Assembly: GCF_019279795.1 (NCBI RefSeq)
Contig: NC_056725.1
Location: 1,752,610,916 to 1,752,674,915 of the forward strand
DNA from: Protopterus annectens
Taxonomy: Eukaryota > Chordata > Ceratodontiformes > Protopteridae
DNA length: 64,000 nucleotides
Reading direction: 5' to 3'
Positions 20,861 through 34,200 of this stretch are shown in pieces. Below the pieces are notes generated by a model, which was not told the origin of the DNA, searched no databases, and worked only from the letters and a program-made list of their open reading frames with translations. Position 1 is the stretch's first letter. The number at the start of each line of letters is the position of its first letter. The translations under genes and the position numbers were made by a program.

Positions 20861-21427
20861 TTTCCCCATTTCTTAGTAAAATGTGATTCGTAGTCTGATT
20901 TCATATCCCAACAAGATATCTGTAGTCCTCTCTTATTTTATTTTGTCTTCACATTCACATGAAAAACTATCCCAACTACAAAGTAGGATTTTGACATGAC
21001 ACGATGCCTTCTTTTGGGACAGCCTGGTTTAGTAAACTATGAGGTGAATGGGTGAGCTCCTCCCTGTTTATATTTTTTAGATTTTATCCCCAACAGAAGT
21101 GTAAGTTTTATTTATTTACTTACAGTCTATTCAATATAGTGGTGTTTCAGTTTATATTTGTCATACCTTATAGTTTCATTCCGCATCGTTCCTATAATAA
21201 CTTAGACATCAGCCATTAAATATCTCAGTTTCCAAACTGATTCATGTAGCAGTAATAGTAATGGTCATTAGTTTCACTTGATGTCTAAATCTGCAATGGA
21301 ATATTATCTCAGATTTTGTCAGTTCATGTTTTTCAGTGATAATGGACTGTATTGAAAGTTATAATGTTTTGATATATGAAATTAATAAAGAAATTTAAAC
21401 AAAAAAAACTAAAACTTAAGTGTAAAG

Positions 21428-21765
21428 AATCTTCTTTTGGCTTTTCCCAGTTAGGGGTCACCACAGTGAATCAACTGTCTGCTCATGATTGGTAATGGAG
21501 TTTTTACAGTGTCATGTTGCCAGCCCGGCACCCAACCTTCAATAGAAGGCACATACATGCATGCACTCACACCTAGGGCCAATTTAGAGTATCCAATCCA
21601 CCTACAGCATGTCTTTGGGAAGAAACCAGAGCACCTGGAGAAAACCCACATGACCACAGGGAGGACATGCAGACTCCACACAGAAGACACCCCACCCGAG
21701 GATCGAACCAGAGAACCTCTTGCTGGGAGGCAGCAACGCTAACCGCTGTACCACTGCAGCTGCTA
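21428..21765 (-). mobile_element. tRNA-derived SINE (HE1/V-SINE-like), nearly full length
   Basis: On the minus strand it starts with a tRNA-like head ('gtggtacagcggttagcg' box A, 'ggttcgatcctcg' box B). A middle region follows with 'tgcatgtcctccctgtggtc' and a block of the 'gggttttctccaggtgctc' type. It ends with 'tgtggtgacccctaactggg' and 'aaaagccaaaag' at 21430. It is the same family as 812-1048 and 31734-32069. It lies a few bases beyond the A-rich tail of the L1/Tx1 element. Confidence 0.85.
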
Positions 21766-21769
21766 GAAC

Positions 21770-24700
21770 CAGAAAATAAAATGCAAAATGAAAATTACAC
21801 CCTGTGGAAATAAAATAAAAGCAAGGAACCCAGAAAAAGAATAAAAGGTTAGTGATAAAGCCTTTATACAGCTTAGGATAAAACAATAAAAGTTATATGA
21901 ATGGAGTTAGAAACAATTAAGTTTAGATCAGTGGCAAAGTCCATTGCCTGCAATAAAAAATAATAAAGGTATTAAGTTACTTCAAGAAAAATCAAGAGAG
22001 AAAATGCAACAAATATTAATAAGAGAAAAATATGCACAAGGCATGCAGAAGTGCAAGAAAGTCTGTTAAGAACAATGGAACAGTGAAAGAAATGATCTGG
22101 GTAAAATCAGTAACCAGGCGCAGAAGAATACAGAGATAAAAACTATGCGACCTCAGGAATAAGAAGGGATGACAATCATTTCCAGGAATATCCAGCACTC
22201 CTGAATGGGAAAAAGCCCAGGCAGAGTGACCAGAAGTCAGCAATAAAAACATGAAAAAACATCACTCACAGTTTTCAAAGTGTCCAGTGACGAGGGGGTT
22301 GTGTGACACGAGTGCCAAGGGGTTATGTTTTCTTTAACTCACAGTAACACCCAGTTGGTCAAGACTGAAAGCAGTATCACCTCCTGGAATAAACATATGC
22401 AACAGCCAAAACAGTCAAAATTAGGAATCAGGCCAAAGGGATGGAAAAGTCAGGTCATTTGACAAACTATGGGAATGCAAAAGGCAGGTCAGTTGGCTGG
22501 CCATAGGCATTAACAGGTCAGCTGACAAACAAGAATGACTCAGCCCCACAAGCAAAAGTGCAAGAACAAGCCAGTAAATATCAGATGACCAGTATTAACT
22601 TTCAGTAAAACTCAACAAACTCCTCACCTAATGAGCCATAAACAGCAGAAGCTCCAAACTACACATTCAAATGTCTTCTTACACAAATGGCCCAAGACAA
22701 AGAAGATGGGAATGTCATATTTGGTGTGCTGGCGTCATTCACAAGCAGCCAAGAGTCGTCCAGTTGGCAAAAAGCATGCTGAAACTGAACAGTCTTCAGG
22801 CCAGGAATGTCAATACAAGATTAAAACATTAGCTCACCCAAAGACAGTCCTAAACATGCCTTGATTTGGCATCTTGGTGGTTAGTTTAGCTTCTTTAGGC
22901 AGCATTCTGCAATACTCAGCTGAATACATAAGCAGTCCAGCCTCGAGCAATGAAAAGACAGCACCACTTTCCTGGATAGTGGGTAGTCTCAGACCAATTA
23001 TATAGAGATCAATAAAGATGAGGGAGAGGAACTGTTATTTAAAGCTGCCAGATGAAGGATGTAAGAACTCAACAGCTGATTATCAGCACTGCACACAAAC
23101 ACCATGCCAGTAAAGCCAAACAGAAAGCTACAGTTAAAAGCTGTAAATGTAGCTAATAAGGTGCATATGGATAATGAAATGATGCAAAATGGCAGCTAAA
23201 ATATTACAATAAGTGTAGCTCACATATTGCATCTAATAACTGAAAAGCTGAGAGCCCATGATGAGTCCATATGTTTCGAATGGAACATTCATTAATGTCT
23301 AGAGGGGGTGGCAAAGCAGAAAGAACTACAACATGGTAGTATAGGTAAAAGTGGTGATAACTGAAATAGTGGTTATAGCAGCAAGGTACGAAGATGGTAA
23401 AGCAAATACAGGCAACAAGACAAAAAAACAATTGCTAGACCCACTCACTACAATAGCAATCAGTGTGCTGCCATCTTGCACATGCTCACAATTCCAGATC
23501 ATGGAAATATTATTAAAATATTTACAAAATCAAGTAACTGCTATGCAGTGTATACTATTATACCTTTACCTTGCAGCTGCAGGGCTACACAGACTTCTTG
23601 GAAGCAAAGTGTTTCCCAATTTTTAAATCCAGTTTACAATATGTCCATACTGTTGAAAACTAATTTATATGTGATGGACAGGGGCTATTGTCTGCTGATT
23701 TGTACCACTGCCAGTTAATATGTGATACTCAGGCAATGGTCTCATTTTTTTGTACTGCTGACCACCAATTAATATGCAATTAGCCTCTTAAAATTTCTTC
23801 TTTTATTCACATCTATCCCTACCCAAGCATAAAGTATTCTACAAAATAGCAATCTTCCTGAAATCTGTCTTGTCCTTTATCTCAGACAACTTCATACTGA
23901 CAGCAATTGCATCTGCATAATTTGTAGCATTCTTTACTATACTTACAGTTTCAACAAAAAGTATGATGCGATTAGTTTTAAGTTCACTTAAGGTATACGC
24001 AGTTCAGTTGTATAAGCTCATATTCCCTGTCAGTAGTAAAATGCACAGTTTGCATCCAGGGGACATATAATGTATAGTAAAACCTAAATACCAAAAGAAC
24101 AGCTGGGTTATACTAGATGAAGCCTAGACCTCAAGGAAGAGGTGTATGAATGAAACTTAGTCAATAGAAAAGCTCAAACGTGAGTTTGCAAAACAAGCTG
24201 GGTCAAATGAAAGAGACTGAGACATCAGTGTGGGAGGAGATCAAAAAATATGAAAAATACCAAAAGAAAATGCTGAAAAAAGTGGAAAGTTTGCTGAGGA
24301 TAATAATGCTTTTTTAAAGCCATACTGAAGTGATCCTGCCTTTTGTTGAAACTAGCCTGAAGTCATCTTGCCTTCCATTAAATGTGGAAAGAAGGTTTCA
24401 GTCAGGGGCATAAGAAGATATTAGGTGAGACATCTCAAAGAGGATTCTTATTATACAATTTTGGCCTGAAATAATGATGTTGTGTAGTGAAAGATGCAAT
24501 TCAAGATGTACAGATATTTCATTTTGCAATTGTTGTATTGAAACAGTAAAGAGTGGAGACACATCATAAAAAACAAAGAACAACAACCTAAAAAGAAAGA
24601 AAGGGAAAGAGATGTACTTTTAGATGATCAGGGCATTGGTCAAAAACTGTCCATCCCCTAAACAGGAAAATGGGTGAGGGGTCTAAACAGAGGCAGGGAA

Positions 24701-24985
24701 AGCTGACCCACAGTTACTGCAGTTGTTCATATCCAAACTGGTATGTATGCTACAACTGGAATTGCTGACCCTAGTAAAACAGTTACCTGCTGAGAAATGA
24801 TGGCTAACATTGGCATGAATGTGTGGATGCATGGCAAAACATTGAGAGGGAATTGCCAATAAAAGTTATTGATAGATAGTGGGGCATCTGCACCATTTAC
24901 ATAATTACCTCTTCCCAAATATTGTGAACATTTTACTTACAGTATAAGGCTTCGGTTTACCAGTTTATTTCTGGGTTTGTCTAAA
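21770..24985. other. No recognisable gene
   Basis: Moderately A-rich DNA with only chance frames (up to about 91 codons, no family motifs). Short phrases repeat around 22440-22530 ('aggtcagttggc', 'aggtcagctgac') and around 23690-23770, too short to class. Confidence 0.5.
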
Positions 24986-24994
24986 TAATGAAGT

Positions 24995-25295
24995 CAAACA
25001 ATAAATAGGACATGCTGGAGGGATAGGTTCCTGTCCCAGAGACTTCCTATATTCTGGAACAAGCTACCCATCTATGTCAAGCAAAGTTCTTCATTAGCAT
25101 TCTTCAAGAAAAATCTTGATGAGTGGATGGGGAATAGGAAATACACCCCAGGGATCACTTCTGTGTCTCTGCTGGACAGTGGCACAGGAAAATAACTTTC
25201 TTGGGTGGCGTAAGCTATGGTACCTTGCTGGCTAGGCTTATGTAGGCCCTTGGGCCGATAGCCTAGTACCTACCTATGAACCTATGTGAAGTGAT
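24995..25295 (+). mobile_element. CR1 3'-end fragment
   Basis: The translation 'NKLPIYVKQSSSLAFFKKNL', 'DEWMGNRKYTPGITSVSLLD' aligns with the C-terminus of the CR1 at 36.5-40.7 kb ('NRIPVHIRQSPSLALFKRNL', 'DEWMGDRRFTPGVISVSLLD'). The 3' UTR shares 'tggctaggctta', 'gggccgatagcctagtacc' and the terminal 'aacctatgaacctatg' repeat. It is a typical heavily 5'-truncated CR1 copy of about 300 bp. Confidence 0.9.
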
Positions 25296-25809
25296 ATCAG
25301 TGACAGATATACATGAACCAGAATTACTTGGTTTGCTGCAAATGGGAAGAAATGGAAACTGCATGATATTGCCCCTAAGTCAGATCACATAGCAGCAACA
25401 ACTCTATTGCAATTGGAATGAACAGAAGATGGATGTGTACAAATAATATAAAACCAGTGTGTGGAGGTATGGGGATTAGATAAGCAAGACTGTGGAAAAG
25501 CTCATATTCTACTTTTGGTGAAAAGAAGTCTGCATCTTCCACAGAGACAGTATTCACATTAGTTGTAAGCTTTAGAAGCTGCAAAACTGATCGCTAGAAA
25601 TGTGTTACAGAATCTCAGAATCCAAAAGTTTCTATACCTGCCTGTGGGATTGACAGGAAAGCCTGTGATCATAAATTCAAGGAGAGTGACAGGGTAAAGT
25701 GGTTAAAAATTGTGTTAGGAAGATGTGAATGGGGTCACTCTTAACAGGAAGAACAGACAGTGGAAGTGGGGGTACACAGAGAAGGCTTATAAGGATAACT
25801 AATCCTGGA

Positions 25810-26255
25810 CATCTAAGGCATAGGGATAATTATTCCTACTATTGAGGAGTGCTTCTTCACAGAGAGGGTTGTAAACTCCTGGCATAGACAGTCAGACTGT
25901 GTGCTGGAGAGAGAATCTACAGAAGCAGAGAACAGACATTAGGACAGGTGGAGAAAGGGAAAAGGGGAGAGCAGGAATGGAGGGTTAACAGACAATTAAA
26001 TGTGCTTGAAGGACAGCTCAGACAGCAAACTGAATGTAGAAACTAAATAATGCCTGTATCTCAGAAAGTGCTTCTTTTCACAGAAGGTTTTTAGATTCAT
26101 GGAATGGACATGGCAGAGTGGTGGCAAAAAAGGAATGTACACTTACATTCAGGAGGGCATACAACAGGTAGAAAAACTGTGATGGGAAAGGTGAGAACAA
26201 GGTAGAATATTAAATGCACTTAAATGGCAGATTAAATAGACGCAGTTCCTCCTTA
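25810..26255 (+). repeat. Diverged tandem duplication, about 210-bp period
   Basis: The unit 'gagtgcttcttcacagagag' (about 25844) recurs as 'aagtgcttcttttcacagaa' (about 26064). Further matching phrases are 'acaattaaatgtgcttgaag' and 'tattaaatgcacttaaatgg'. It may derive from a CR1-like 3' end ('ECFFTERVVN' in one frame), but that is uncertain. Confidence 0.5.
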
Positions 26256-26259
26256 TAAG

Positions 26260-28315
26260 CAGATTTACAGTAACCAACTATAATGCCTTACCTTTATGAA
26301 AAGTAAATGATGTGCTTTTCAATGATGATACCTCAGACTCAAGAACATTGTTTCAAAGACAATAATGTCAGCTTCAATTAGTATATAAATGTACAAGGAA
26401 GCAAATCAACCTTCAGATTGTTTATGCGTTTTTCCTGTCTTGAATTAAGAAGCAAAGGAGGAGCTAATATAGCACTGGCATGCTAATGGTGCACATGTAT
26501 GTGTTACACTTGCAAGGACTGAAACAGGAATCACAGCTCTTACCTTCTTTATTTACATTTTTTATCATAATCATGATGTTATGCAAATACATAACTCCAT
26601 AGTTTGTGATGGCTTACATATTTTTCCACTCAAATGTAAAAATGAATTTAAAGTACTGTGTTGCATTGATTTCAAGTCACATAGTCATCAGTTTTCTTTT
26701 TCCCGCAACCAGTTTTCTCTATTTCCTAAAACACCTCTGTTAATAAATTGCTCAGTACCAGTGAAATGAAATCAATCTGATTCCAACATACTACAAGGAA
26801 TGTTGCAGAAATGATTTCCTGCAGAAAAATACATGACACTTTTAAATATATTTCTTCCATATTGATGTGTTCTCTCTTTTAATGTGTATGAGGTGAGTCC
26901 AGCTTCCAAACAACAAAAATCATAAGCATTAATGTAATATATTATTTGTTATCTTAAATTACCTATAACCTGGGATAATCCTACACAGGCAAACTGTTTA
27001 TCTATAATCAAACAATTTATATGGCATATAATCCGCTCTAAAGAAGACAAAATCACTTGGATAATATTATGATATTATTTTGAAGCTTTCTATCTGTAGC
27101 TTTATCTGTTTAATCACATTTAAGAGCCACTGCTAGTCTTTTGCCACCAATATCACCCAGCAAGAGGATGTCATTCAAAATATTCCAGTACTCTTGTATC
27201 ATTTCAACTATACGAACAAAAGTACACTAATAGTCCACAAGTAAACATACATTGTCAAGATTACTGCTTCTAGAATTCTGTTTCACTGTGACAAGCCATT
27301 TTGTCAGCAATTCAGAACTTTTTTTATTTTGTCTGCATCAAAACATCATGGCCTTAGCTGCAAGCTAAAACCTAGCATTTATCTTATTTTATCCACCTTG
27401 GATGCCTCCTCTTCTCTGCTGTTATGTTTTAATCTGAGCATCTAACTGCACCATATTGATTTTTTAGTTTAAAAGGGTAGTCACTTTTCAGATGCACCAC
27501 ATAATTGCTGTTACAGTTTTCTGTAACCTCCAATTATTACTTTAACCCCTTCCAACCCTTTTGGTTTTAAATCTAAAGATGCTATATTAACTGTAAATCT
27601 TGGATTATATTTATTTTAATTAAGCTGTCTCAAGGTTTGTGTGGTAGTATTTCATCTCCCACCCCTTTACAGATGAATTCATTTATATAATGGCTTAATT
27701 TTAATGTTTCACAGGAAAATTTTAAAGTGTCTGTAAGAAGAAAAAACACCTCTTCTCTGGTCTCAACATTGTGGCATAGAGGGATGGAGTCTTGACAGAC
27801 TCAAATGACATTTGTTTACCTATTAACTTGGATACTGGTAAAACTAAGGCAGGTGAGGCCAGTTATGAGTAGTATATACAAGTTCGCCTTTCCTGTGGGA
27901 CATGAGTACATATGAAGTGCAGACAGTGATTCTAACAAGATTTTTAAAGTACTCTCAGTGACAGTAATTGGCTTGGGTGGCTCATCATGGACATATAAGC
28001 CTGGGATGGCATCCCAAGAAATGCAAAGTTAATCAAAGAGCAGTAACAAAAGGAGTGCCTTCCAGCAAAGTCACCAACCACCATGGTGAGGAAATTAGGA
28101 GCAAATGACAGGACTCTCACACAGTGATGACCTATTTGGTACCTGGATCCCATATCTGTAGTGAAATTAATGGATTTGTAGGACTTTTCCCTCAGGCAGA
28201 AAATGAATGGTTCATAAAGCTCTTGCCCTGAATCAAGAAAGAATAGCCTGTCAGCTTAGAAAGAAAACAAATAGATCTAACAAAGTCACCAAGTTGATGG
28301 GCAGCCAGAAATCAC
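26260..28315. other. No recognisable gene
   Basis: AT-rich spacer. The frames 26581-26769 and 28153-27944 are short and lack family features. I see no repeats of note. Confidence 0.5.
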
Positions 28316-28329
28316 AACGTAAACAACAA

Positions 28330-28480
28330 TCTGGATGACAAACTTCACCAGTACAACAATTTTATTATTACAGGTCAAGTGCCTTTGTCTCTGTAATTAT
28401 GAGACTTCATCAGAACACTGTTCACATAGTAGATATCCCTTTTACATGAGAACACTGATCACATAATAAACACTCCATTA
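28330..28480 (-). mobile_element. Solo PLE-type 3' end
   Basis: On the minus strand the layout is 'ctgatga' (28413-28407), an extra A, stem 'gtctc', loop, stem 'gagac', 'aaaggcacttgacc', then 'aataataaaattgttgtact' and 'ggtgaagtttgtc'. The layout and spacing match the 3' end of the PLE at 41.6 kb. No coding sequence is attached, so it is either a short 5'-truncated insertion or a solo terminal piece. Confidence 0.5.
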
Positions 28481-28582
28481 GATCTACATAGTTCTGGACA
28501 GGGGGAGGCCTGAAGCTAAGTGTAGGGAGGGATTAAAATATATATATGTGTGTTTGTGTGTGTATGTGCATACTACACAATG

Positions 28583-28696
<114 letters not shown>

Positions 28697-29225
28697 TTGC
28701 CCTTTTTCCACTGTTGTGTAATATTGGAGTTGGTTGATATAATTAGCAAAGGGTGGGAGAATTGTTTTTTGCATGTTATTTATTTATTTTTTCTTTATAT
28801 TTTGTTTTTTGACCTCTGTTGCAGTCATTAATGTAGATTTGAGAGGTTTGCTTTTGAGGAATCAATATACATACAGTTACAGACACAAAAACACTGATAT
28901 GTTCTTCAGGGGTCATTTGCATATATTCCATGTGCCTTCACTACAGGAGGATTAAAGTATTATATGGTGAAGACAATAGCTTGACTGGGTCTTTCTTGCA
29001 ATTTTTACAATGTCCCGTGTTAGGGATTTTAGCCGCTAAACCACTCTTACCTAAATATAATCCATTCCAGGGCACACCAAATGTGGAGAAAGGGGAATCC
29101 TTTCATTAGGAACTTTTGATGATGCTGTTTGTTGGTAAAAAATCATAGCCTATATATCCTACATACTCATGTACACACATCCACACACACACATATATAT
29201 AGACATAGATATCGATAGATCTAGC

Positions 29226-29578
<353 letters not shown>

Positions 29579-29590
29579 ATATATTGACAT

Positions 29591-29984
29591 GGGTCTACTT
29601 CAAAAGAATGAAATTGCACTTACCCAGAATACTAAATCTCAAGATGACTTCAACAAAACCACAAATAAATGAAGACTTTGATCACCAACTAAAACAACTC
29701 TGGGTAAGTAACTACATGTCCAGCACCACAAAAACATCAAACCAAATCAATTTAAACCCACACATGTGGGGGGCTGTGCCCTCACACCCTCCCTAACTAT
29801 ATATATCAACTCCAAGATTGCACTATAGTGGGGAAAGGGGCAAAGTTCAGCATGGTGACCAAGTGGTTCCTTTCCCATGGAACTTTTTCATCTTCCGAGT
29901 CTTTGTTTATTAGTGGTTTCGGCAAAGTCGTCTCAAGATTTTGTAATTCAAGTAAGTTTAATTTCAGTCTTCTGAAGTAGACCC
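29591..29984. mobile_element. MITE with about 90-bp terminal inverted repeats
   Basis: The left end 'gggtctacttcaaaagaatg' and following bases pair with the complement of the right end '...cagtcttctgaagtagaccc'. Matching continues inward through 'aaatctcaagatgact' against 'agtcgtctcaagatttt' and 'aaaccacaaataaatgaaga' against 'ctttgtttattagtggtttc'. The flanking 8-mers are 'attgacat' (29583-29590) and 'atagacat' (29985-29992), 7 of 8 identical. That would fit an 8-bp duplication as in hAT elements, though the termini are not typical of hAT. No coding capacity. Confidence 0.8.
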
Positions 29985-31733
29985 ATAGACATATAGGTAT
30001 AGATAGGTATATGTCTGTAAGTATATCTACAATAAGTGTCATGTGGCAGAACTAGATGTCACAAGTCATTCACCACCAAGTTCTTTGATCATGTAGTATA
30101 AGATGTTTCATTTTTTATAGCTTCATAGATACTTAGTAAACTATTGATTTGTGAAGCTCTTAAGAAGTGCAGCCTTACATTCTCATGGTAGTTTTTGGTC
30201 CTTACACCCTGTGCACAAATGACCCAGACATGGCAGAACAAGGATATTTTGGGGGATTTACATGTTGCCATATACATGAAGGACAGGGGTGCTACACCAG
30301 AAATGAATTTGTGGTTACAATTCCATTCATCCAAATTATGCTTGAATAGGGTAAGAGAAGAACTTTGCTTTATGTGGCATGAAGGACGGTTCCAGAGAAC
30401 CCTAAGTATGATCCCTTGAATAAGTGTTTATGCCACCTTTGGACTTGTGAATGTGTAATAGGTGTGACAGGACAGAGTATGATGAGGGTCTATATACAAG
30501 GCAGAAGTTATGATCTCGGTAGCCTCTATGATGCCGAACAGGCAGACATGGCTTTGAGGTAGCCTGCATAGTTTTTATGATTTAAGTCTTTGGTTTTCTT
30601 AGTAAGAAAGCATTGTGGCCATCCCAGTTGTGACTAGTGTTTGGACAAGTACATACAGAAAGGGGCATTATACTCAATAGTCGGCCTAATGAGTACCAAG
30701 TAGAGCAAAATGATTGCATCTCTGACTCTGAATGCCATACTTTTACATATAAGTTGCACAATGACAAAAGATTGGATATGTGGTAATCAAAGGACAGCTT
30801 GTTGTCAACAAAGGTTTGCAGATCCTCAACTACAGAATTGATTTTCAGAGGTGTGTTATCAAAGTAATACTTACAAGGTGATTCATTCTTGGCAATGGAT
30901 GCAGTTATACATTTCTTGGCATTTAGTTTTAGTCCATGTTTTTCACATCAGCTAGTTCTTTGGGACATGTCTTCTTGGTGGATCATGACACCAAGTCTGC
31001 AGTCATCTGCCATAAACCCTTAACATTAGCTTTTCCACTAAGAAGTAAATGCTAAACAGGAGTGACCCAAAGACTGAACCCTGGAGTTCATCACATGTGA
31101 CATGTCCTTTGGAGCCATCTACCTTAATTCCTGGGTTCTGTTTGTGAGCTAATTTTCTATCCAATGAGTTACATAGGGATTTATATTTTACATGAATAGT
31201 TTATCCATGATTCCTGAGTGCAGAATGGTGTTGAAGGCATTTGTGATGTCTAACTATGCTGTGTATACTGCTTTGACCTTATACAGTGCAACAGTGACAT
31301 TCTTGAAAATGTCTTCCAGGTTAAGCAGGCAGAATCTGCCCCTGACAAATCTGAAATGGCCTGTGTCAAGAGTCTATAGATTATCTATATCCTTATTTAT
31401 TAATTCCACAATGATCCTTTTCTTTACCTAACTGATGATGGTGGTGAGGCTTATGGGTCTATAATTACCCAGGTTCATTGAAGCCCCACTTTTGCTTAAG
31501 TGAATGACTGTTGTTGTCCTCCATTCATCCAACACAAAGCCTATTTGGAGACTGATATTTAATAGCATCTGTCGGGGGTCTGACTAGTCATGTTTTAGGC
31601 TTACCAGTAGGCAGTCTGATATGTTGATCTGCCCCATAAAATTAGTATTCTTGACTTTTATGGGGCAAATTTGAAGGGGAATATAGATTGGGTATGTGAT
31701 CTGGGAATATTGGTAGGTGAGAGAGGTAAAGTT

Positions 31734-32069
31734 AGAGGGTGGCCACGGTGGTGCAGTGGTTAGTTTTGCCACCTCCCAGCAAGAGGTTCTCTGGTTCAAT
31801 CCTCGACTGGGGTGCCATCTGTGCAGAGTCTGCATGTCCTCCCTGTGGTTGCGTGGGTTTCCTCTGGGTGCTCCGGTTTCCTCCAACATCCCAAAGACAT
31901 GCTGTAGGTGGATTGGGCACACTAAATTGGCCCTAAGCGTGAGTGTGTGCGTGCCTTCTGTGGAAGTTTGGGCACCGGGCTGGCAACTCGACACTTTAAA
32001 ACTCCACTGCCAGTCATGAATGGACAGTGATCCGCTGTGGCGACCCCTAACCAGGAAAAGCTGAAAGAA
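31734..32069 (+). mobile_element. tRNA-derived SINE with target-site duplication
   Basis: The head has box A 'ggtgcagtggttag' and box B 'ggttcaatcctcg'; the middle has 'tgctccggtttcctcc'; the end reads 'gctgtggcgacccctaacca', 'ggaaaagctgaaagaa'. 'gagaggtaaagtt' flanks it at 31721-31733 and 32070-32082, an exact 13-bp duplication. It is inserted in the minus-strand CR1. It is the best-preserved copy of the family in this window. Confidence 0.93.
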
Positions 32070-33311
32070 GAGAGGTAAAGTTTGAGCTAACTTTGTCTTT
32101 TAGTAGATTGGTAATGTCCTCCGGGTCTGAATATGTCATAACATTTACTATTAGATATCTGCAGTGCTGAGCATTGTTTATGAAGCTTCTAACATAGTTT
32201 TAAAAAGTTTTGTGGTTATTTTTCACCTGGATGGCTGTTTTTACCTCACATCTGGCTTTGTTACTTTGATCGGGGCCTTGAGTTCTTTGTTTAGTTTAGT
32301 AAGAATGTTTCTGGCATCTTGTAAGTTAAAAATAGTTTTGTGTGCAATGAGTAATTTTTTTCTTTTATTATAGAGCCTGTTTTCTTTAGGGTGCCACCAC
32401 AGAGCTTATTTTTTACTTTGGCATTGTATTTATTTCTGAGCGGCACAGATGTATCTAAGCAGCCATTTACATGTAGAAATAGAATTTAGCAGTTAAGAAT
32501 TCTGCATAAGCAGTGAGGTTGTGAAAATGGAAGGGACTTCTGCTGAATGTAGCAAGATCATCATTCAATTTTAGTAGATTAGTATCTTTATAATGTCTGA
32601 ATACTGAACTACTAGAAATTGCTTCAGGATTCAGTCTTGTGGTGAATGTGACTGATTTGTGGTTGGATTTAAACAGTGAAAAAGTCACAACTGGTGGAGA
32701 TCAGTGTTGCCCCAATTAATAAGGATCAGATCCAGGATTTTGCCACCCCTGGTTTTGGTGCAGACTAAATAAATTACAGAGTTTGCAGTCCATACATTTC
32801 TGGGCATATGGTTGATTATGTACATCTCCCACTTTATTTAGTTGAAGTCTCCAAGGAGAATGGTGCTTGGCTTACTACAAACTCCATACTAGTTAGGTAG
32901 GAGGTGTAGGTTGAGGGGGTTCTATAGATAGGTACGACATGATAAGGGTTTGTTAATAGCAAGTTGGCTGTGGAAGAGTTGGAAGTCATAATGTTGTGTA
33001 ACAATTCTAGAGGTGAAATATGTTTTATAAATACACATACATTAGTGCCTTTGTCTAATGCTAAGGGCCTGAATGTGTAATAGGCACTGAAACCCTACAC
33101 TAGTGAAGTGTTTCACTGGTGTTGAACCAGGTCTCTGTGATGATACATAATCACTGTTTTACAGGGTAAGGAGTGCTTGTAGGAGGAGGAGTTTTTAAGA
33201 CTGTTAGCACTAATCAGCAATACCTTATTGTTATCTAGATCCTGTTTTGTTATGATGGAAGCTTAAGATGACTGCTTTGTCTAAAAAAGACACTATGGGG
33301 TGTACAAGGAT

Positions 33312-33650
33312 TTAAACAATATACAAAAGCTTTGGTGCGAAGAGGTGTAGACCATTCCTGGCAAAGCAGTAATGGCTGTCTACTATCCATCCTTGTCTGA
33401 TATATTGTGTAGCCCCTTTGAAGAACACCACAATCTTTTGTTCATATTGTGGCATCAGTTTTGATGATGGGAAAATTCTGCTGAAGGCTAGGTCAATACA
33501 AGCCTCAGACATATTCTTAGTGTCTTTCTTCATATAGTCCAGGGAGGTCTGTCTCAAGTTATTTATACTCACGAGTACTATGAATAAGTTAATACGTGTA
33601 CTTGTGGTGCAAGGACTTAAATGCTTGCACAATGTGGTGAATCCTAGCAT
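33312..33650 (-). pseudogene. CR1 ORF1 esterase-domain remnant
   Basis: 'VLVSINNLRQTSLDYMKKDT' and 'LMPQYEQKIVVFF', 'HYCFARNGLHLFAPKLLYIV' align with 'VHAGVNDLRRTSLDYMKRDI', 'MMPQYKDKMISF' and 'CCFARDGLHLSPLGFRILAK' of the better CR1. The SGNH catalytic features are damaged: GVND has become SINN and the DGLH Asp has become Asn. Confidence 0.85.
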
Positions 33651-34200
33651 CTGATAGGTAACTGACCATAAGCCTCTCCTTGCACAGCCTGGTGCATTGG
33701 TATGTCTGACAATGGAGTCACCTGTGACTAGGATATGGGATTATTTGCAGGTTTGCCAAATGAGCTTTTAAAACAAGTCAGTGTGATTTTTATATCTATG
33801 TCTCATGGTGGGTGCTGCCTGTGTTACTTGTTTGTAAGGTTGTTGATGGTACTTGTTTCTTAGGCTATTTTTAGGAGGCCTTTGTGATTTGAGTAGGTTA
33901 CTTTTAAGAGACTCAGCATATGAAGGTGATGTATTTGGCCTGTCCTGCGTGTGTTTTGTTTAGTGTTGTGTTTTGTGGTAATGACAACTTGCTTATTAGT
34001 TTTTGAGGCTTCATGTGAAAGCTTTGCCTCCACTAACATTGTATAACTGCATCTCTCCCACACTGTGTCCCTGGTTTCAGTAGAAATTTTGAGTTGATTT
34101 GTTGGAGGTGTTATCTGTCTAAAACAAACAATCTAAGTCTACACATGAACAATGTGCCAGCTAGCATAAACCTATCTGTCTAAAAGAAACATTTGTAGAC

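Larger units (their letters stand above)
16160..21415 (+). mobile_element. L1/Tx1-type LINE ORF2 copy on plus strand, split by a nested insertion
   Basis: The host copy reads endonuclease N-terminus (16165-16360), a nested L1/Tx1 insertion (16374-17947), endonuclease middle (17963-18205), an apparent foreign fragment (about 18205-18350), endonuclease end and linker (about 18400-18960), RT (18965-19970), C-terminal domain (20350-20860) and a 3' UTR. The tail is an A-rich run at 21400-21415 after 'aataaagaaattt'. All parts lie on one strand in the order expected for one ORF2, so I read them as one decayed copy of about 3.5 kb once insertions are removed. Confidence 0.7.
30100..33860 (-). mobile_element. 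Old CR1 copy, same group as the 36.5-kb CR1
   Basis: Reading leftward: ORF1 esterase remains (33650-33312), ORF2 endonuclease and RT in many broken frames, then the 3' region near 30100-30130. The region 31040-31440 is antisense to the RT of the better copy (compare 'ctgacaaatctgaaatgg' here with the antisense of 'ccaatttggctttgtcaagg' there). A SINE sits inside at 31734-32069. Total length without the SINE (about 3.4 kb) is near that of a complete CR1. Confidence 0.75.
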
